Shown: positions 51,301-59,517, counted from the stretch's first letter. The stretch: DNA of 64,000 nucleotides from Blastochloris sulfoviridis (GCF_008630065.1 NZ_VWPL01000006.1:98697-162696), one strand, 5' to 3'. Program-made: numbers and translations. Notes: generated by a model not told the origin, from the letters alone.

Positions 51301-51367
51301 CGATCATGAAATAGACGACCAGCGAGCGGTGGCCGAGCGCCCATTCCGACAGATTGAACCGCATCAT
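48308..51367 (-). CDS. RND efflux transporter, inner-membrane subunit (second system)
   Basis: The start at 51367 is set by the ATGA overlap with the adaptor stop (51364-51366); the protein is 1019 residues. RND features: N-terminal FNLSEWALGHRSLVVYFMIV, the proton-relay Asp pair in ALALLVDDAMTTTDAML (TM4), the Lys in GMITKNAVILIGQIEAERA (TM10), and two large periplasmic loops. It is distinct from the pump at 3851; sequence style suggests the CzcA/HAE-like group with short C-terminus (ending DAAAAAS). It needs an outer-membrane channel encoded elsewhere. Confidence 0.93.
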   Translation of the reverse strand: MMRFNLSEWALGHRSLVVYFMIVAVLAGILSYNRLGRSEDPAFIIKTMVVQAAWPGATVQDMLEQVTERIERKLQETPHLDFIRSYTNAGVTTVFVNLDGATSAQQVADTWYHVRKSIGDIRHTLPAGVVGPGFNDEFGDTFGIIYGFTADGFTHRELRDHVEDVRSKLLRLPDVSKIEILGAQDEVIFVEFSVKELASLGIDRSALINALQTQNIVRPAGVIQTGNEAISLRVSGAFRTEQDVADVNFAVGGRMLRLSDIARVHRGYADPPQPQFRANGQPAIGLAIAMREGGDILALGQRIDRAMAQIKAELPVGIEPALVADQAVTVESAIAEFMSSLWQAVAIILAVSFISLGVRAGLVVALSIPLTLAAVFAVMDLSSIDMQRISLGALIIALALLVDDAMTTTDAMLNRLARGESKVQAASFAFRTYAFAMLAGTLVTIAGFVPVGFAASSAGEYTFSLFAVVAIALVLSWLVAVVFAPLLGLAILAPPKEGAEAKPGPVFRAYRGLLGAALRLRYLTIALTVGLFAAAIAALPLIPNQFFPSSDRPELLVDLRLPQNASIYATESMVERFDAVLKDDPDVARWSTYVGRGAIRFYLPLDVQLPNDFFAQGVIVAKDVAARERLRQKLEKVLAEDFPSVVSRISPLELGPPVGWPVQYRVSGPDLSKVREIAFRLAEIVAQDKRTRTVNFDWIEPAREVRIRIDQDEARRLGLSSQAIASVLNTVVSGQAISQVRDSIYLVDIVVRATDEQRVSLATLSTLQVALPNGRTVPLSQFATFEETQDYPVVWRRDRVPTLTVQADVRQGALPESVTDALEPAVKALQSGLPPGYSIVIGGTVEESAKSQASVIAVVPLMLLLMVTVLMVQLQSFQRLFIALTVGPLGLIGVVGALLLSGRPLGFVAILGILALLGMITKNAVILIGQIEAERAAGKNVREAVMDAASTRFRPIMLTAVSTVLGMIPIAPTVFWGPMAFSIMGGLLVATLLTLIFLPALYVAWFGSREKTDAAAAAS

Positions 51368-52485
51368 GGCTCCCCGCCGAGCAGGCGGACCTTCTGGCCG
51401 GGATGCAGCGCCTGCACGCCGGCGGTGACCACCACCTCGCCGGTGTCGAGCCCGCCCGACACCACGACGCTGGCCGGGTCGAAGCGCAGCACCTCGACAT
51501 TGCGCAGCGTCACCGTGCGGCTCGCCGGATCGACCACCCACACCGCCGGCTGGCGGTTGATGCGAGTGAGCGCCGAGGCCGGGATCTCGATGATCGGCAC
51601 CGCCTCCATCTGCAGCCGGCCGGTCACCGCCGCACCGAGCCGCATCGCCTCGGGCGGCTTCTCCAGCCCGACCTTGACCTGGAAGGTGCGGGTGACCGGA
51701 TCGGCCTGCTCGGCGACCTCGCGCACCCGCCCGCTGGCGGTGACGGTGGGATCGTCGGTGAGATTGACGGCGATCGCCGGCTCGCTCGGCGCCGAGCGCA
51801 GCACCTGGGCCGGAATGTCGAACACCGCGTCGCGCCCGCCCTGGCGGGCCAGGGTCACGATCATCCGCCCGGCCTGGACCACCTCGCCGGGCTCGGCGCC
51901 GATCGCCGTCACCACGCCGGAGGCGTCGGCCTCAAGCTCGGTGAAGCTGACGAGGTCGCGCGCGGCTTTGAGCTGGGCCTCGGCGGAATCGACCTGGGCG
52001 CGGGCGGTGTCGCGCGCCTTCTGCGCCTCGTCGAACAGCGCCCGCGTCGTCCAGCCCTGGGCGAGCAGCGTCTGCTGGCGCGTGAAATGGTTGCCGGCCT
52101 GCACCAGCGCCGCCTGGGCGGCGGCCAGATTGGCCTTCGCCGAGCGCAGGGCGTTCATCTCGTTCTGCGGCTCCAGCCGGGCGAGAAGCTGGCCGGGGCC
52201 GACCCGCTCGCCGACCGACACCGCACGCTCGGCCAGCCGGCCGCCAATGCGGAAGCCGAGCGCCACCTCGTCCTCGGCCTCGATGCGGCCGGCGAAGGTG
52301 ACCGCCGTGCCGGCCTCGCTCTTGGCGATGGTGACAGTGCGCACCGGCCGCGCGTCGGCGACCGGCGCCTCCGGCTCGGGCGCACAGGCGGCGAGCATCA
52401 GCGCCGCGCCGACACCGGCAATGATTCTATCCAAACGGAACCGCCCCCACCGTCGCTGACGCACGTGCCACCGTCCCCAGCGCAT
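51364..52485 (-). CDS. RND adaptor lipoprotein (membrane fusion protein, second system)
   Basis: The 373-residue adaptor has a lipoprotein signal with lipobox LMLAAC (Cys about residue 34), after an Arg/Trp-rich lead; a later start would shorten the lead. The lipoyl half AGRIEAEDEVALGFRIGGRL, the long helical hairpin (AKANLAAAQAALVQAGNHFTRQ ... ARAQVDSAEAQLKAARDL) and the second lipoyl/beta-barrel part (VTAIGAEPGEVVQAGRMIVTL) follow. It anchors to the inner membrane and docks the pump downstream. The genes overlap by 4 bp. Confidence 0.9.
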   Translation of the reverse strand: MRWGRWHVRQRRWGRFRLDRIIAGVGAALMLAACAPEPEAPVADARPVRTVTIAKSEAGTAVTFAGRIEAEDEVALGFRIGGRLAERAVSVGERVGPGQLLARLEPQNEMNALRSAKANLAAAQAALVQAGNHFTRQQTLLAQGWTTRALFDEAQKARDTARAQVDSAEAQLKAARDLVSFTELEADASGVVTAIGAEPGEVVQAGRMIVTLARQGGRDAVFDIPAQVLRSAPSEPAIAVNLTDDPTVTASGRVREVAEQADPVTRTFQVKVGLEKPPEAMRLGAAVTGRLQMEAVPIIEIPASALTRINRQPAVWVVDPASRTVTLRNVEVLRFDPASVVVSGGLDTGEVVVTAGVQALHPGQKVRLLGGEP

Positions 52486-52651
52486 CCCCCGCCAAGGCCG
52501 GACCGGCCCTGCGACGGAACCGGCCCTGCGACGGAAAACGCGTCAAATCCAATCTTGGAGCTAATCTTGCAGCTTCAGTCTCGAAGCTTGAGTCTTGAAG
52601 CTTGAGGGCCGGACGGCGCGGCTTGCGCGTCGTCCGGCGAGGTTGAGGAAA

Positions 52652-53173
52652 TCAGGCGCCGACCAGCTTGGCCAGTTCGGCCTTGAGCTTCTGTTCGTCC
52701 TCGGTGCTCAGCGAGGTCTGCAGCACCCGCGGCTTGAAGGACTCGATCTCGGGCAGCACCTTGTCGGTGTTGACGCTCTTGAACAGCACGAACAGCGCCG
52801 AGGAGCCCGACGGGATCGTCGCGCCCAGCCGCTTCACGAAATCATCATTGATGCCGTAGTCGGTGAGCGAGCCGGCGAGCGCGCCGGCGCCGGCGCCGGT
52901 GAGCGCGCCCACCGCCATGCCGGCCAGCGGATTGAGGAACAGCAGGCCCACCAGCGCGCCCCACAGCGCGCCGCTGCTGCCGCCGGTGGCGGCGCCGACC
53001 GCGGTGAGATTGACGGCCTGCTTCATGTGCACCTTGCCGGCAGCGTCGCGCTCGACGACGACGGCATCCTCAAGGTCGACCAGATATTCCTTCTGCAGGG
53101 AGCGCAGCTTGTTGAGAACCTCGTCCGCGGTGTGGAGTCCGTCGAACCCGAGTACGACCAACGTGCTCATCAT
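52652..53173 (-). CDS. DUF1269 family protein
   Basis: The 173-residue protein (ATG 53173 or 53170 after GAGAAG) has the DUF1269 plan: a strand-helix start (LVVLGFDGLHTADEVLNKLRSLQKEYLVDLEDAVVV, about residues 5-40), a Gly/Ala-rich membrane-like hairpin (GATGGSSGALWGALVGLLFL, NPLAGMAVGALTGAGAGALAG), and a helical end (GINDDFVKRLGATIPSGSSALFVL). Function is unknown; the hairpin suggests membrane attachment. Alone in its unit. Confidence 0.85.
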   Translation of the reverse strand: MMSTLVVLGFDGLHTADEVLNKLRSLQKEYLVDLEDAVVVERDAAGKVHMKQAVNLTAVGAATGGSSGALWGALVGLLFLNPLAGMAVGALTGAGAGALAGSLTDYGINDDFVKRLGATIPSGSSALFVLFKSVNTDKVLPEIESFKPRVLQTSLSTEDEQKLKAELAKLVGA

Positions 53174-53334
53174 TCTTCTCGCTTGCTGAGTTCTTATGGG
53201 TTGCTGAGTCTTCGGTTGCCGACAATCGACACATCAAGCCGCCGCACCGGCCTGCGCGGCCGCACCCGGCGGTCATCCTGGAGCGCGGTCCGAACCGACG
53301 GCATCGGATCGGCGCTCCAACTCTTCACGCGATC

Positions 53335-53378
53335 GCATTCCCGTTCGCAAAACCGGTTCCCACTTTTGCGGAGAATGC
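53335..53378. repeat. family A 44-bp palindromic repeat
   Basis: GCATTCCCGTTCGCAAAACC then GGTTCCCACTTTTGCGGAGA and ATGC, followed by TCTAGAG. Same orientation as the 44963/45026 pair. Confidence 0.88.
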
Positions 53379-53418
53379 TCTAGAGCCGCCGCGTGACGGC
53401 AAAGCGACCTTTCCTCCC

Positions 53419-53466
53419 GCGATGGACGACAGACGCGATGGACGACGGGCGCGATGAACGACGGGC
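53419..53466. repeat. 16-bp x 3 tandem repeat
   Basis: GCGATGGACGACAGAC, GCGATGGACGACGGGC and GCGATGAACGACGGGC follow each other without gaps. The gap 53174-54010 otherwise contains no certain gene; see the separate note on a possible transposase remnant at 53681. Confidence 0.8.
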
Positions 53467-53680
53467 GCGTTGGCAACTCACGACCGCGACATCGACACGC
53501 CTCCAGCCGACGCATGACGACACTGTGCGCCGAACGCCGCCGGGTGAAGGCATTAAGACATGAAACGACTGGGATCCCGCTTTGGTTCCGCCGGAGATGG
53601 CGAAAAAAAGATGACTTCGAAAACGAGACGTCCGCACGCGACTGTCGCGCTCCAAACCCATCGCGCCGCTGTCGTGCCGC

Positions 53681-53790
53681 ATGCGATCCATCGCGATTTG
53701 GCGGGACACCAAAAGGAATTACGTCGGATCATATGCCACTGTTCGCGAACGCATCAAGGCATTTCCGGACAGGCTTCCGCGCAAGGCGGC
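53681..53790 (+). pseudogene. possible transposase remnant
   Basis: In an open stretch of the gap, codons read SIAIWRDTKRNYVGSYATVRERIKAF. The core (long polar helix, then N-Y-x-G-S-Y-A-T-V-R) resembles the segment of ISL3- or IS21-type transposases usually written as GY-GS-x-TV. No start, active site or inverted ends were found, so at most it is a short decayed fragment. Confidence 0.25.
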
Positions 53791-54010
53791 ATTCTATCGT
53801 CTAAGAGGATCCTTCGGTGATCCTGGCCGCGCGCGACGATCTTCCGCCCGGCGAGACTGGGATTCCCGGCGCAAATTGGGGACATCCCGCCAACACGTCT
53901 TGAGCCGTTGCAGCTTGGATGGGGCCCGCTTCGGCCGAAGCGCCTGCGAACGACGCTTGCCGGACACGATGGCGGATTTTGTTGGGCTCAAATCGGCTAA
54001 AACTGGAAGG

Positions 54011-55597
54011 TCATCGCGCGCCGAGCGCCAAGGACAGCACCAGTGCCAGCGCCAAGAGCGACAGGCCGGCCACCGGCCAGGCGCGCAGGTGCGCCTCAAG
54101 CCGGGCGGTGGCGTCGCTGCCCTGCTGCATCAGGCGCGCAAGGGCGGTGCCGCTTGCGGCGACGTCGCCCTCCGGCACTGCCGGCAGGCGATGGCCGAAG
54201 CGTTGCAGGGCCAGCGCCAGCACAGCACCGATTCCGATCGGCCAAGCGGCCTGCCACATGGCTTCGGCCGTCAGCGCCTTCGCGACAGCATCCCCCGGTG
54301 CCAGCGCCCAGGGCACGGCGAGCGCGGCCATCGCCACCGCGATCCAGGCGCTGCGAAGCGCCAGCGGCATGGGCGCATCGCCCGACGCCTTCGCCGCCAG
54401 CCGGCCGACGAAATGCAGGATCAGCAGCGTGGTGCCGATGCTCGCGAGGCCCGCCAGCGTGGCGATGACGCCATCACCCAACGGCACCTTGATGACGCTC
54501 TTGGCGATCATGCCGCCGGTCAGGGGCAGGCCGGCGAGGCCAAGCCCGACGATGGCGGTGAGCCCGAGCACCAGCAAGGAGCGGCGGGCGGCGGCAAGCC
54601 CGACCGCCAGGAACAGCGCCCCTTTGGCCAGCACGTGATGGACGGCATAGAGGCTCGCCGCCGTCACGGCGCCCGCGTCCCCCGCCGCCAGCCCCATGCC
54701 GACCACGGCGGCAACCAGCCCCATCTGGCTCAGCGTCGAATAGGCCAGCACGGTCTTGGGATTGGACTGGGTGATGCCGACCAGCACGCCGTAATAGGCG
54801 GTGACGAGGCCGACGGTCGCGAACGCCATCCCCAGGTTCGCGCCCAAATCCGCCATCGCCGCGTCGAACGGCAGGAAGCGGAGCAAGCCGATGACGCCGG
54901 CCTTCACCACCGCGCCGCTCAGCACCACCGACACCGGCAGCGGGGCTGCCGAGTGCGCCAGCGGAATCCATACATGCAGCGGCACGAGGCCGATCTTGAG
55001 GCCGAAGCCGGCGAGCAGGAAGATCAGCGTCGCGTCGCGCCAGGGCGAGCCGGGCAGCGCCGCCACCGCGTCGCGGATGGCGAGGCTGCCGTCCGGCACG
55101 GCGGCTGCCGCCAGCACGAAGCCCATCAGCAGCAACGCTTCGCCGAGCATGCCGAGCGCCAGATAGGCGAAGCCGGCGGCGCGCGCCCGCGTCGTGCCGT
55201 CATGCACCACGAGGCCATAGGCCGACAGGCTGACCATGGCATAGACGAGATAGAAGCTCACGAGGTCGGCGGCGACGAAGACGCCGAGATTGCCGGCGAG
55301 CGTCAGCAGCCACCAGCCGGCCAGGCGCGGGGCGTCGGAGGCGCCGCGCAGGATCATCGGCGCGCAGGCGCCGGCCGCGATCCACAGGAACGCCACGGCG
55401 CCGAGCAGCATGGCGCTTCCGGCATCGAGCAGGGGGGCGAGCCCCAGCGGCGCGGCGGCGAGCGCCACAACAAGCGCCGGCAGCGGCGCCAGCGCCAGCG
55501 CCTTTGGCACGAGCCTGCGCAGCCGCGGTAGCGCCAGCGCCGCCAGCAGCGCGAGCGGCAGGGCCAAGGTGGCGGCGAGCAGCAGCGTGGCGGTCAT
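54011..55597 (-). CDS. Mrp antiporter subunit D paralogue (proton-translocating NuoL/M/N-like)
   Basis: The 528-residue membrane protein has about 14 helices and the Mrp/complex I antiporter features: the Lys-containing helix (FGLKIGLVPLHVWIPLAHSAAP), the TQSNPKTVLAYSTLSQMGLV segment and the YAVHHVLAKGALFL helix with the paired His. It is the last gene of the operon and overlaps the preceding D gene (ATGA). Group-2-type mrp operons carry a second D-like subunit in place of full-length MrpA. It likely forms part of the proton/sodium path. Confidence 0.88.
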   Translation of the reverse strand: MTATLLLAATLALPLALLAALALPRLRRLVPKALALAPLPALVVALAAAPLGLAPLLDAGSAMLLGAVAFLWIAAGACAPMILRGASDAPRLAGWWLLTLAGNLGVFVAADLVSFYLVYAMVSLSAYGLVVHDGTTRARAAGFAYLALGMLGEALLLMGFVLAAAAVPDGSLAIRDAVAALPGSPWRDATLIFLLAGFGLKIGLVPLHVWIPLAHSAAPLPVSVVLSGAVVKAGVIGLLRFLPFDAAMADLGANLGMAFATVGLVTAYYGVLVGITQSNPKTVLAYSTLSQMGLVAAVVGMGLAAGDAGAVTAASLYAVHHVLAKGALFLAVGLAAARRSLLVLGLTAIVGLGLAGLPLTGGMIAKSVIKVPLGDGVIATLAGLASIGTTLLILHFVGRLAAKASGDAPMPLALRSAWIAVAMAALAVPWALAPGDAVAKALTAEAMWQAAWPIGIGAVLALALQRFGHRLPAVPEGDVAASGTALARLMQQGSDATARLEAHLRAWPVAGLSLLALALVLSLALGAR

Positions 55598-57108
55598 GGC
55601 ACGCCCGCTCCCGCAAGCCCGCTCCCAAGCCCGATCCGCAGCAGGCCCGGCGGATAGAGCTGCGACAGGCCGAGCAGCGCGGCAGCCACCGCCAGCGCCA
55701 GCACCACGAATTCGCGCGAGCGCGCATCCCGCGGCCGTGCGAAGGCGGCCGTGCCATCCGCATAGGCGCGGCCGATCACCGGGAAGAGATAGAAGGCGGC
55801 GAGCAGGCCGCCCAGGATCATCACCACCGCCCACCACCATTGGCCGGTGGCGACGGCCGCCGACAGCAGCAGCCATTTGGCGGCGAAGCCGCCGCTCGGC
55901 GGCAGGCCGACCAGCGACAGGCCGGCGAGCGTGAAGGCAAGCACCGCCACCGGCACGGCGCGGCCGACGCCGTCGAGGCCATGGATGCGGTCGTGGCCTG
56001 CGGCCTCGGCGATCAGCCCGGCGGCGAGGAACATTGCCGCCTTGGCCAGCGCGTGCGAGGCGAGCTGCAGCCAGCCGCCGCTCCAGGCGGCATTGGCGGC
56101 GATCTCGGCCTGCGGCACGCCGAACAGCAGCGGCACCATGAGGAACAGGTAGCCGATCTGCGCCACGGTGGAATAGGCGATCATCAGCTTCAGCCGCGCC
56201 TGGCGCAGCGCCATCACGCTGCCGGCGAGGATGGCGCCGGCGCCGAGCGCGCCGATGAGGTTCGCCGCCGCAGCGGTCGACAGACCCGGCATGACGTCGA
56301 ACCACAGCCGGACGATAAGGAAGAACGACGCCTTGACGACGAGGCCGGACAGCACCGCGCTCGCCGCCGGCGGCGCGCCGGCATGGGCCGGCGGCAGCCA
56401 CAGATGCAGCGGGAACAGGGCTGTCTTGGCGGCGAGCCCGGCGATCATCAGCGCGCAGGCGAGGATCGCCGCCGGCTCGGGCCCGGCCCGGCCGGAGAGC
56501 AGCACGATGTCGAGCGTGCCATAGGCGCCGTAGAGCAGCGCGGTGCCGAGCAGATAGAGCACCGAGCCGACCAGCGCGAACACGAGGTAGCGCAGCGCCG
56601 CCTGCAGCGTCTTCGCGCTGCCGCCGAGGCAGACCAGCGGGATCGCCGAGAAGGTCAGAAGCTCCAGCGCGACATAGAGATTGAACAGGTCGCCGCCCAG
56701 CGCCACCGCATTGAGCGCGCTCCACAGCGCCATCAGCAGCGTCCAGAACACCACCGCCGCCCGACTCTCGGTGGCGCCGGGTTCCGGCCGCAGGTCGGCG
56801 CGGGCATAAAGGCCGGCGGCGCCGATGACGATGGCGGCGACGAGCAGCATCAGCGCCGAGGGGCCGTCGGCACGCAGCATCAGGCCGAGCGGCGGCGCCC
56901 AGCCGCCCACCGCATAATGCAGCGGCGCGCCAGCGGCCCACACCGTCCAGGCCACCGCCACTGCCACGGCGAGGCCGAGCGGCCACAGGCCGAACGCGAT
57001 GCGCCCGGCCCAGCGGCCGGGCAGCGCCAGCGCCGCCACCGCGCCGGTGGCCGGCAGCATGACGGCGAGCACCAGGAGCAGGCCCGGATCGAGTGCGGCC
57101 GCCGGCAT
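55594..57108 (-). CDS. mrpD: Mrp Na+/H+ antiporter subunit D
   Basis: The 504-residue subunit shows the complex I-type antiporter pattern: the early Glu (LYVALELLTFSAIPLV), AKTALFPLHLWLPPAHAGAP with Lys and His, LKLMIAYSTVAQIGYLF, and the SHALAKAAMFLAAGL helix. Fourteen or so helices are expected. The start at 57108 overlaps the mrpC stop by one base (TGATG). A 4-bp overlap leads to the second D-like gene. Works with MrpA-, B- and C-type subunits in a hetero-oligomer that exchanges Na+ (or K+) for protons. Confidence 0.92.
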   Translation of the reverse strand: MPAAALDPGLLLVLAVMLPATGAVAALALPGRWAGRIAFGLWPLGLAVAVAVAWTVWAAGAPLHYAVGGWAPPLGLMLRADGPSALMLLVAAIVIGAAGLYARADLRPEPGATESRAAVVFWTLLMALWSALNAVALGGDLFNLYVALELLTFSAIPLVCLGGSAKTLQAALRYLVFALVGSVLYLLGTALLYGAYGTLDIVLLSGRAGPEPAAILACALMIAGLAAKTALFPLHLWLPPAHAGAPPAASAVLSGLVVKASFFLIVRLWFDVMPGLSTAAAANLIGALGAGAILAGSVMALRQARLKLMIAYSTVAQIGYLFLMVPLLFGVPQAEIAANAAWSGGWLQLASHALAKAAMFLAAGLIAEAAGHDRIHGLDGVGRAVPVAVLAFTLAGLSLVGLPPSGGFAAKWLLLSAAVATGQWWWAVVMILGGLLAAFYLFPVIGRAYADGTAAFARPRDARSREFVVLALAVAAALLGLSQLYPPGLLRIGLGSGLAGAGVP

Positions 57109-57410
57109 CACGCGCTCCCCTCGTCGTCCCCGCGCCCGGTCTCCTTCAGCCGCACGACGAGGGAGATGGCGAGCGCGGTGGCGGAGAAGGCCACCACGAT
57201 GCCGGTGATGACCATGGCCTGCGGCACCGGATCGCTGCCGAGCCCTTCCACCGCGCCGCGCCGGGCGATCACCCCGAACAGCAGGAACACGCCGCCGCCG
57301 AGCAGGTTGAAGGCGAGGATGCGGCGCAGCGGCTGGGCCTGGACGATCAGCCCGTAGAGGCCGATGCCCACCAGCGCCGCTCCGCACAGGCCGAACACCG
57401 TCATGGTCAT
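57108..57410 (-). CDS. mrpC: Mrp Na+/H+ antiporter subunit C (NuoK-like)
   Basis: The 100-residue protein has three membrane helices and is the NuoK homologue of the complex. Visible: GAALVGIGLYGLIVQAQPLRR, ILAFNLLGGGVFLLFGVIA (with the usual N-L-x-x-x-x-F helix), and DPVPQAMVITGIVVAFSATAL. It overlaps its upstream neighbour by ATGA and its downstream neighbour by one base. Confidence 0.9.
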   Translation of the reverse strand: MTMTVFGLCGAALVGIGLYGLIVQAQPLRRILAFNLLGGGVFLLFGVIARRGAVEGLGSDPVPQAMVITGIVVAFSATALAISLVVRLKETGRGDDEGSA

Positions 57411-58357
57411 GGCGCACCCGGCCGTTGCGGCGGGCCCGCCACCATCATCGCCAGCGTCACCGCGATCGACAGCGTGATCGCCGCCTCGATGGCCAGGATC
57501 AGCGGCTTGGCGAAGGCGGGCGGATAGGCGAGGAAACCATCGGCTATGAAGATGCCGGCGACCCCCACCGCGAGGAACGCCAGCGGGCCGATGACCAGCG
57601 CCGCCCGCAGCCACGGCCGGCCGATCGCCGGCACCGGCGAAAGCCCGGCCATCATCGCCAGGATCCACATGGCGGCGAGCACCGCGCCGCCCTGGAAGGC
57701 GCCGCCGGGGGCGTTGGCGCCCACCCACAGCACATGGATGCCGACGACGATGCCGACCGGCGGCAGAAGCTGCGCCAGGAAGCGCAGCGTGTCGCTGGCG
57801 CGGCCGGGGCGGCCGAGGGTGGGGCGTCCGCCCCAGGCGCCATCGGGCGAAAGCGACCAGATGCCGATGAGCGCCAAGAGCAGCACCACCTTTTCCAAGA
57901 GCGTATCGAGCGCGCGAAAGGCGAGCAGCACGCCGGTCACCGGGTTCTTAAGCCCCGTCGCCGGCAGGTGCTCGGCCGCCAGCGGCGCCAGGGTCGGCGC
58001 CGGGCCGGAGACGCCCAGCACGACAAATGCGAGCCCCGCCGCCACCGCCGCGCAGGCCAGCGCCGCGATGCGCCGCGTCGCCGGGCCGGGGGGCGGACCA
58101 TCCTCCAGCGGCGCCGCGCCCCGGTGCAGCGCGCCGACCGCGCGCAGCAGCAGCACGCCGGTGACGCCACCGCCGATCGCCGCCTCGGTCAGCGCCACGT
58201 CGACCGCGTCGAGCCGCACCCACACCAGCGCCAGCAGCAGGCCGTAGCCGATGAAGCCGATGACCGCGGCATAGGCGTCGCGCACCAGGATGGTCCACAG
58301 CGCCATCGCCGCCACCAGCGCGGCCAGGCCGATATCGACGGCGATCCCGGCGGTCAT
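57407..58357 (-). CDS. mrpB: Mrp subunit B fused to MrpA C-terminal-type (DUF4040) domain
   Basis: The 316-residue protein joins two modules. Residues ~1-85 are DUF4040/MbhD-like, the part that forms the MrpA C-terminus in single-gene systems (RDAYAAVIGFIGYGLLLALV, VDVALTEAAIGGGVTGVLLL). Residues ~190-316 are MnhB-like (LLPPVGIVVGIHVLWVGANAPGG, AFQGGAVLAAMWIL). A central segment with FRALDTLLEKVVLLLALIGIW, which matches the MbhE-like piece, links them. This fusion fits an operon without a full MrpA. ATGA overlaps on both sides. Confidence 0.85.
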   Translation of the reverse strand: MTAGIAVDIGLAALVAAMALWTILVRDAYAAVIGFIGYGLLLALVWVRLDAVDVALTEAAIGGGVTGVLLLRAVGALHRGAAPLEDGPPPGPATRRIAALACAAVAAGLAFVVLGVSGPAPTLAPLAAEHLPATGLKNPVTGVLLAFRALDTLLEKVVLLLALIGIWSLSPDGAWGGRPTLGRPGRASDTLRFLAQLLPPVGIVVGIHVLWVGANAPGGAFQGGAVLAAMWILAMMAGLSPVPAIGRPWLRAALVIGPLAFLAVGVAGIFIADGFLAYPPAFAKPLILAIEAAITLSIAVTLAMMVAGPPQRPGAP

Positions 58358-58674
58358 GGTGGTGGCCCGTCCTGTGGCACGCCTTGTGGTCTGTCTTGGC
58401 GGGCGGCACGGGCGATGAGCTGCGCCACGCTGGCGCCGGCCAGCTGCACCAGGAGCCAGATGGCGACGAGCTTGGCGCCGGTGAGCACGCTGTCGACTGT
58501 CGGCAGCAGGCCGAGCACGATCAGCCCGAGGCCGAGCGTGTCGGCCTTGGTGAGCGCGTGCAGGCGCGACAGCGTGTCGGGAAAGCGCAAAAGCCCCACG
58601 GTGCCGGCGAGAAAGAAGAACGCGCCGCCGGCAATGGCGACCACCGAGGCGATGTCAAGCAGGAGGCTCATCAC
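58354..58674 (-). CDS. mrpG: Mrp antiporter subunit G
   Basis: The 106-residue protein has three membrane helices and the MnhG/MrpG pattern: GAFFFLAGTVGLLRFPDTLSRLHALTKADTLG (two blocks) with the conserved R-F-P-D and H-A-x-x-K-A-D-T-L-G. It is coupled to its neighbours by ATGA overlaps at both ends. Confidence 0.93.
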   Translation of the reverse strand: MMSLLLDIASVVAIAGGAFFFLAGTVGLLRFPDTLSRLHALTKADTLGLGLIVLGLLPTVDSVLTGAKLVAIWLLVQLAGASVAQLIARAARQDRPQGVPQDGPPP

Positions 58675-58940
58675 GCCGCGCCTCCGGAATCCGGCGGCGC
58701 GGTCTCGACCAGCGCGACCGAGGCGAACACCGACAGCACCGCCAGCACCAGCGCCACGTCGACCACCGCATAGAGCGAATTGGCGATGGAGAACAGCAGC
58801 AGCACGGCGATGCCGCCGGTGCCGAGAAGCTGCATCGCCATCATGCGGTCGGCGCGGCCGGGGCCGCGCAGCACGCGGGCGAGCCCCAGCGCCACCACGG
58901 CCAGCACGAAGCCAGCGGCCCCCAGCATGAAGCTATACAT
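58671..58940 (-). CDS. mrpF: Mrp antiporter subunit F
   Basis: The 89-residue protein has three membrane helices and the MnhF/MrpF pattern: VLRGPGRADRMMAMQLLGT (with the R-G-P...DR turn) and YAVVDVALVLAVLSVFASVA. The start ATG 58940 lies inside the end of mrpE (8-bp overlap), and the stop overlaps mrpG by ATGA. Confidence 0.92.
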   Translation of the reverse strand: MYSFMLGAAGFVLAVVALGLARVLRGPGRADRMMAMQLLGTGGIAVLLLFSIANSLYAVVDVALVLAVLSVFASVALVETAPPDSGGAA

Positions 58941-59517
58941 CGCCGCCTCCGCCGAAGGTGCGGCGGAAGCGCGCCTCCTCGCTCGCAAGCTGCTCGGCCA
59001 CCGGCTGGGCGACATCGAGGCAGTGGACGACGAGGCGGCCTTGCGAATCGGTGCCGGCCGGCAGCGTGCCGGGCACCAGGCAGACGGTGGTGCAGAAGGC
59101 GCTGCGGACACTGCCCGCCGGCAGGCACGTCGGGTGGAGGACGAAGCCGGCGGCGGGCAGCGGCCTGGGATCGAGCGCGCGGCGCGCTACGTCGATGCCG
59201 GCGAGGATCGACTGGCCGAACAGCCGCAGCCCGTAGCCGAGTGTGGCAACAGGCGTCATGTGCAGCCCGCTCGGCGGCATCAGCGCAAGGCTTGCCCAGG
59301 TGGCGAGCGCGACGGTGGCGAGCGCGACGGCGATGCTGCCCGCCGTGAGGTCGAGCGGCGCCGTGCCGGCGATGGCGACCCACAGCAGCGCCAGCACACC
59401 GGCCCGCACCGCGGCGGTCCGCCCGCGGCGGCCCGATCTCGAACCCGACTGATCCACTGCGCCGCCCGCGAAAAGGTTCCGCATGAGAAGGGGCCCGATG
59501 GAGCGAGCCCCCAGCAT
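58933..59517 (-). CDS. mrpE: Mrp antiporter subunit E
   Basis: The first gene of the operon. ATG 59517 (194 residues) or ATG 59484 (183 residues) are both possible; neither has a strong ribosome binding site. Two N-terminal helices (VRAGVLALLWVAIAGTAPLD, IAVALATVALATWASLALM) are followed by the cytoplasmic MrpE domain (YGLRLFGQSILAGIDVARRAL, CLVPGTLPAGTDSQGRLVVHCLDV). The PGT(L)...D segment is the MrpE hallmark. It faces the AI-2E gene on the other strand with a gap of ~110 bp. Confidence 0.88.
   Translation of the reverse strand: MLGARSIGPLLMRNLFAGGAVDQSGSRSGRRGRTAAVRAGVLALLWVAIAGTAPLDLTAGSIAVALATVALATWASLALMPPSGLHMTPVATLGYGLRLFGQSILAGIDVARRALDPRPLPAAGFVLHPTCLPAGSVRSAFCTTVCLVPGTLPAGTDSQGRLVVHCLDVAQPVAEQLASEEARFRRTFGGGGDV

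Noticed and set aside
53390..54010. plus-strand frame extending from the gap into the mrp region (616 residues)
   Set aside because: Most of it is antisense to mrpD genes; only a short segment near 53681 was kept, as a possible remnant.
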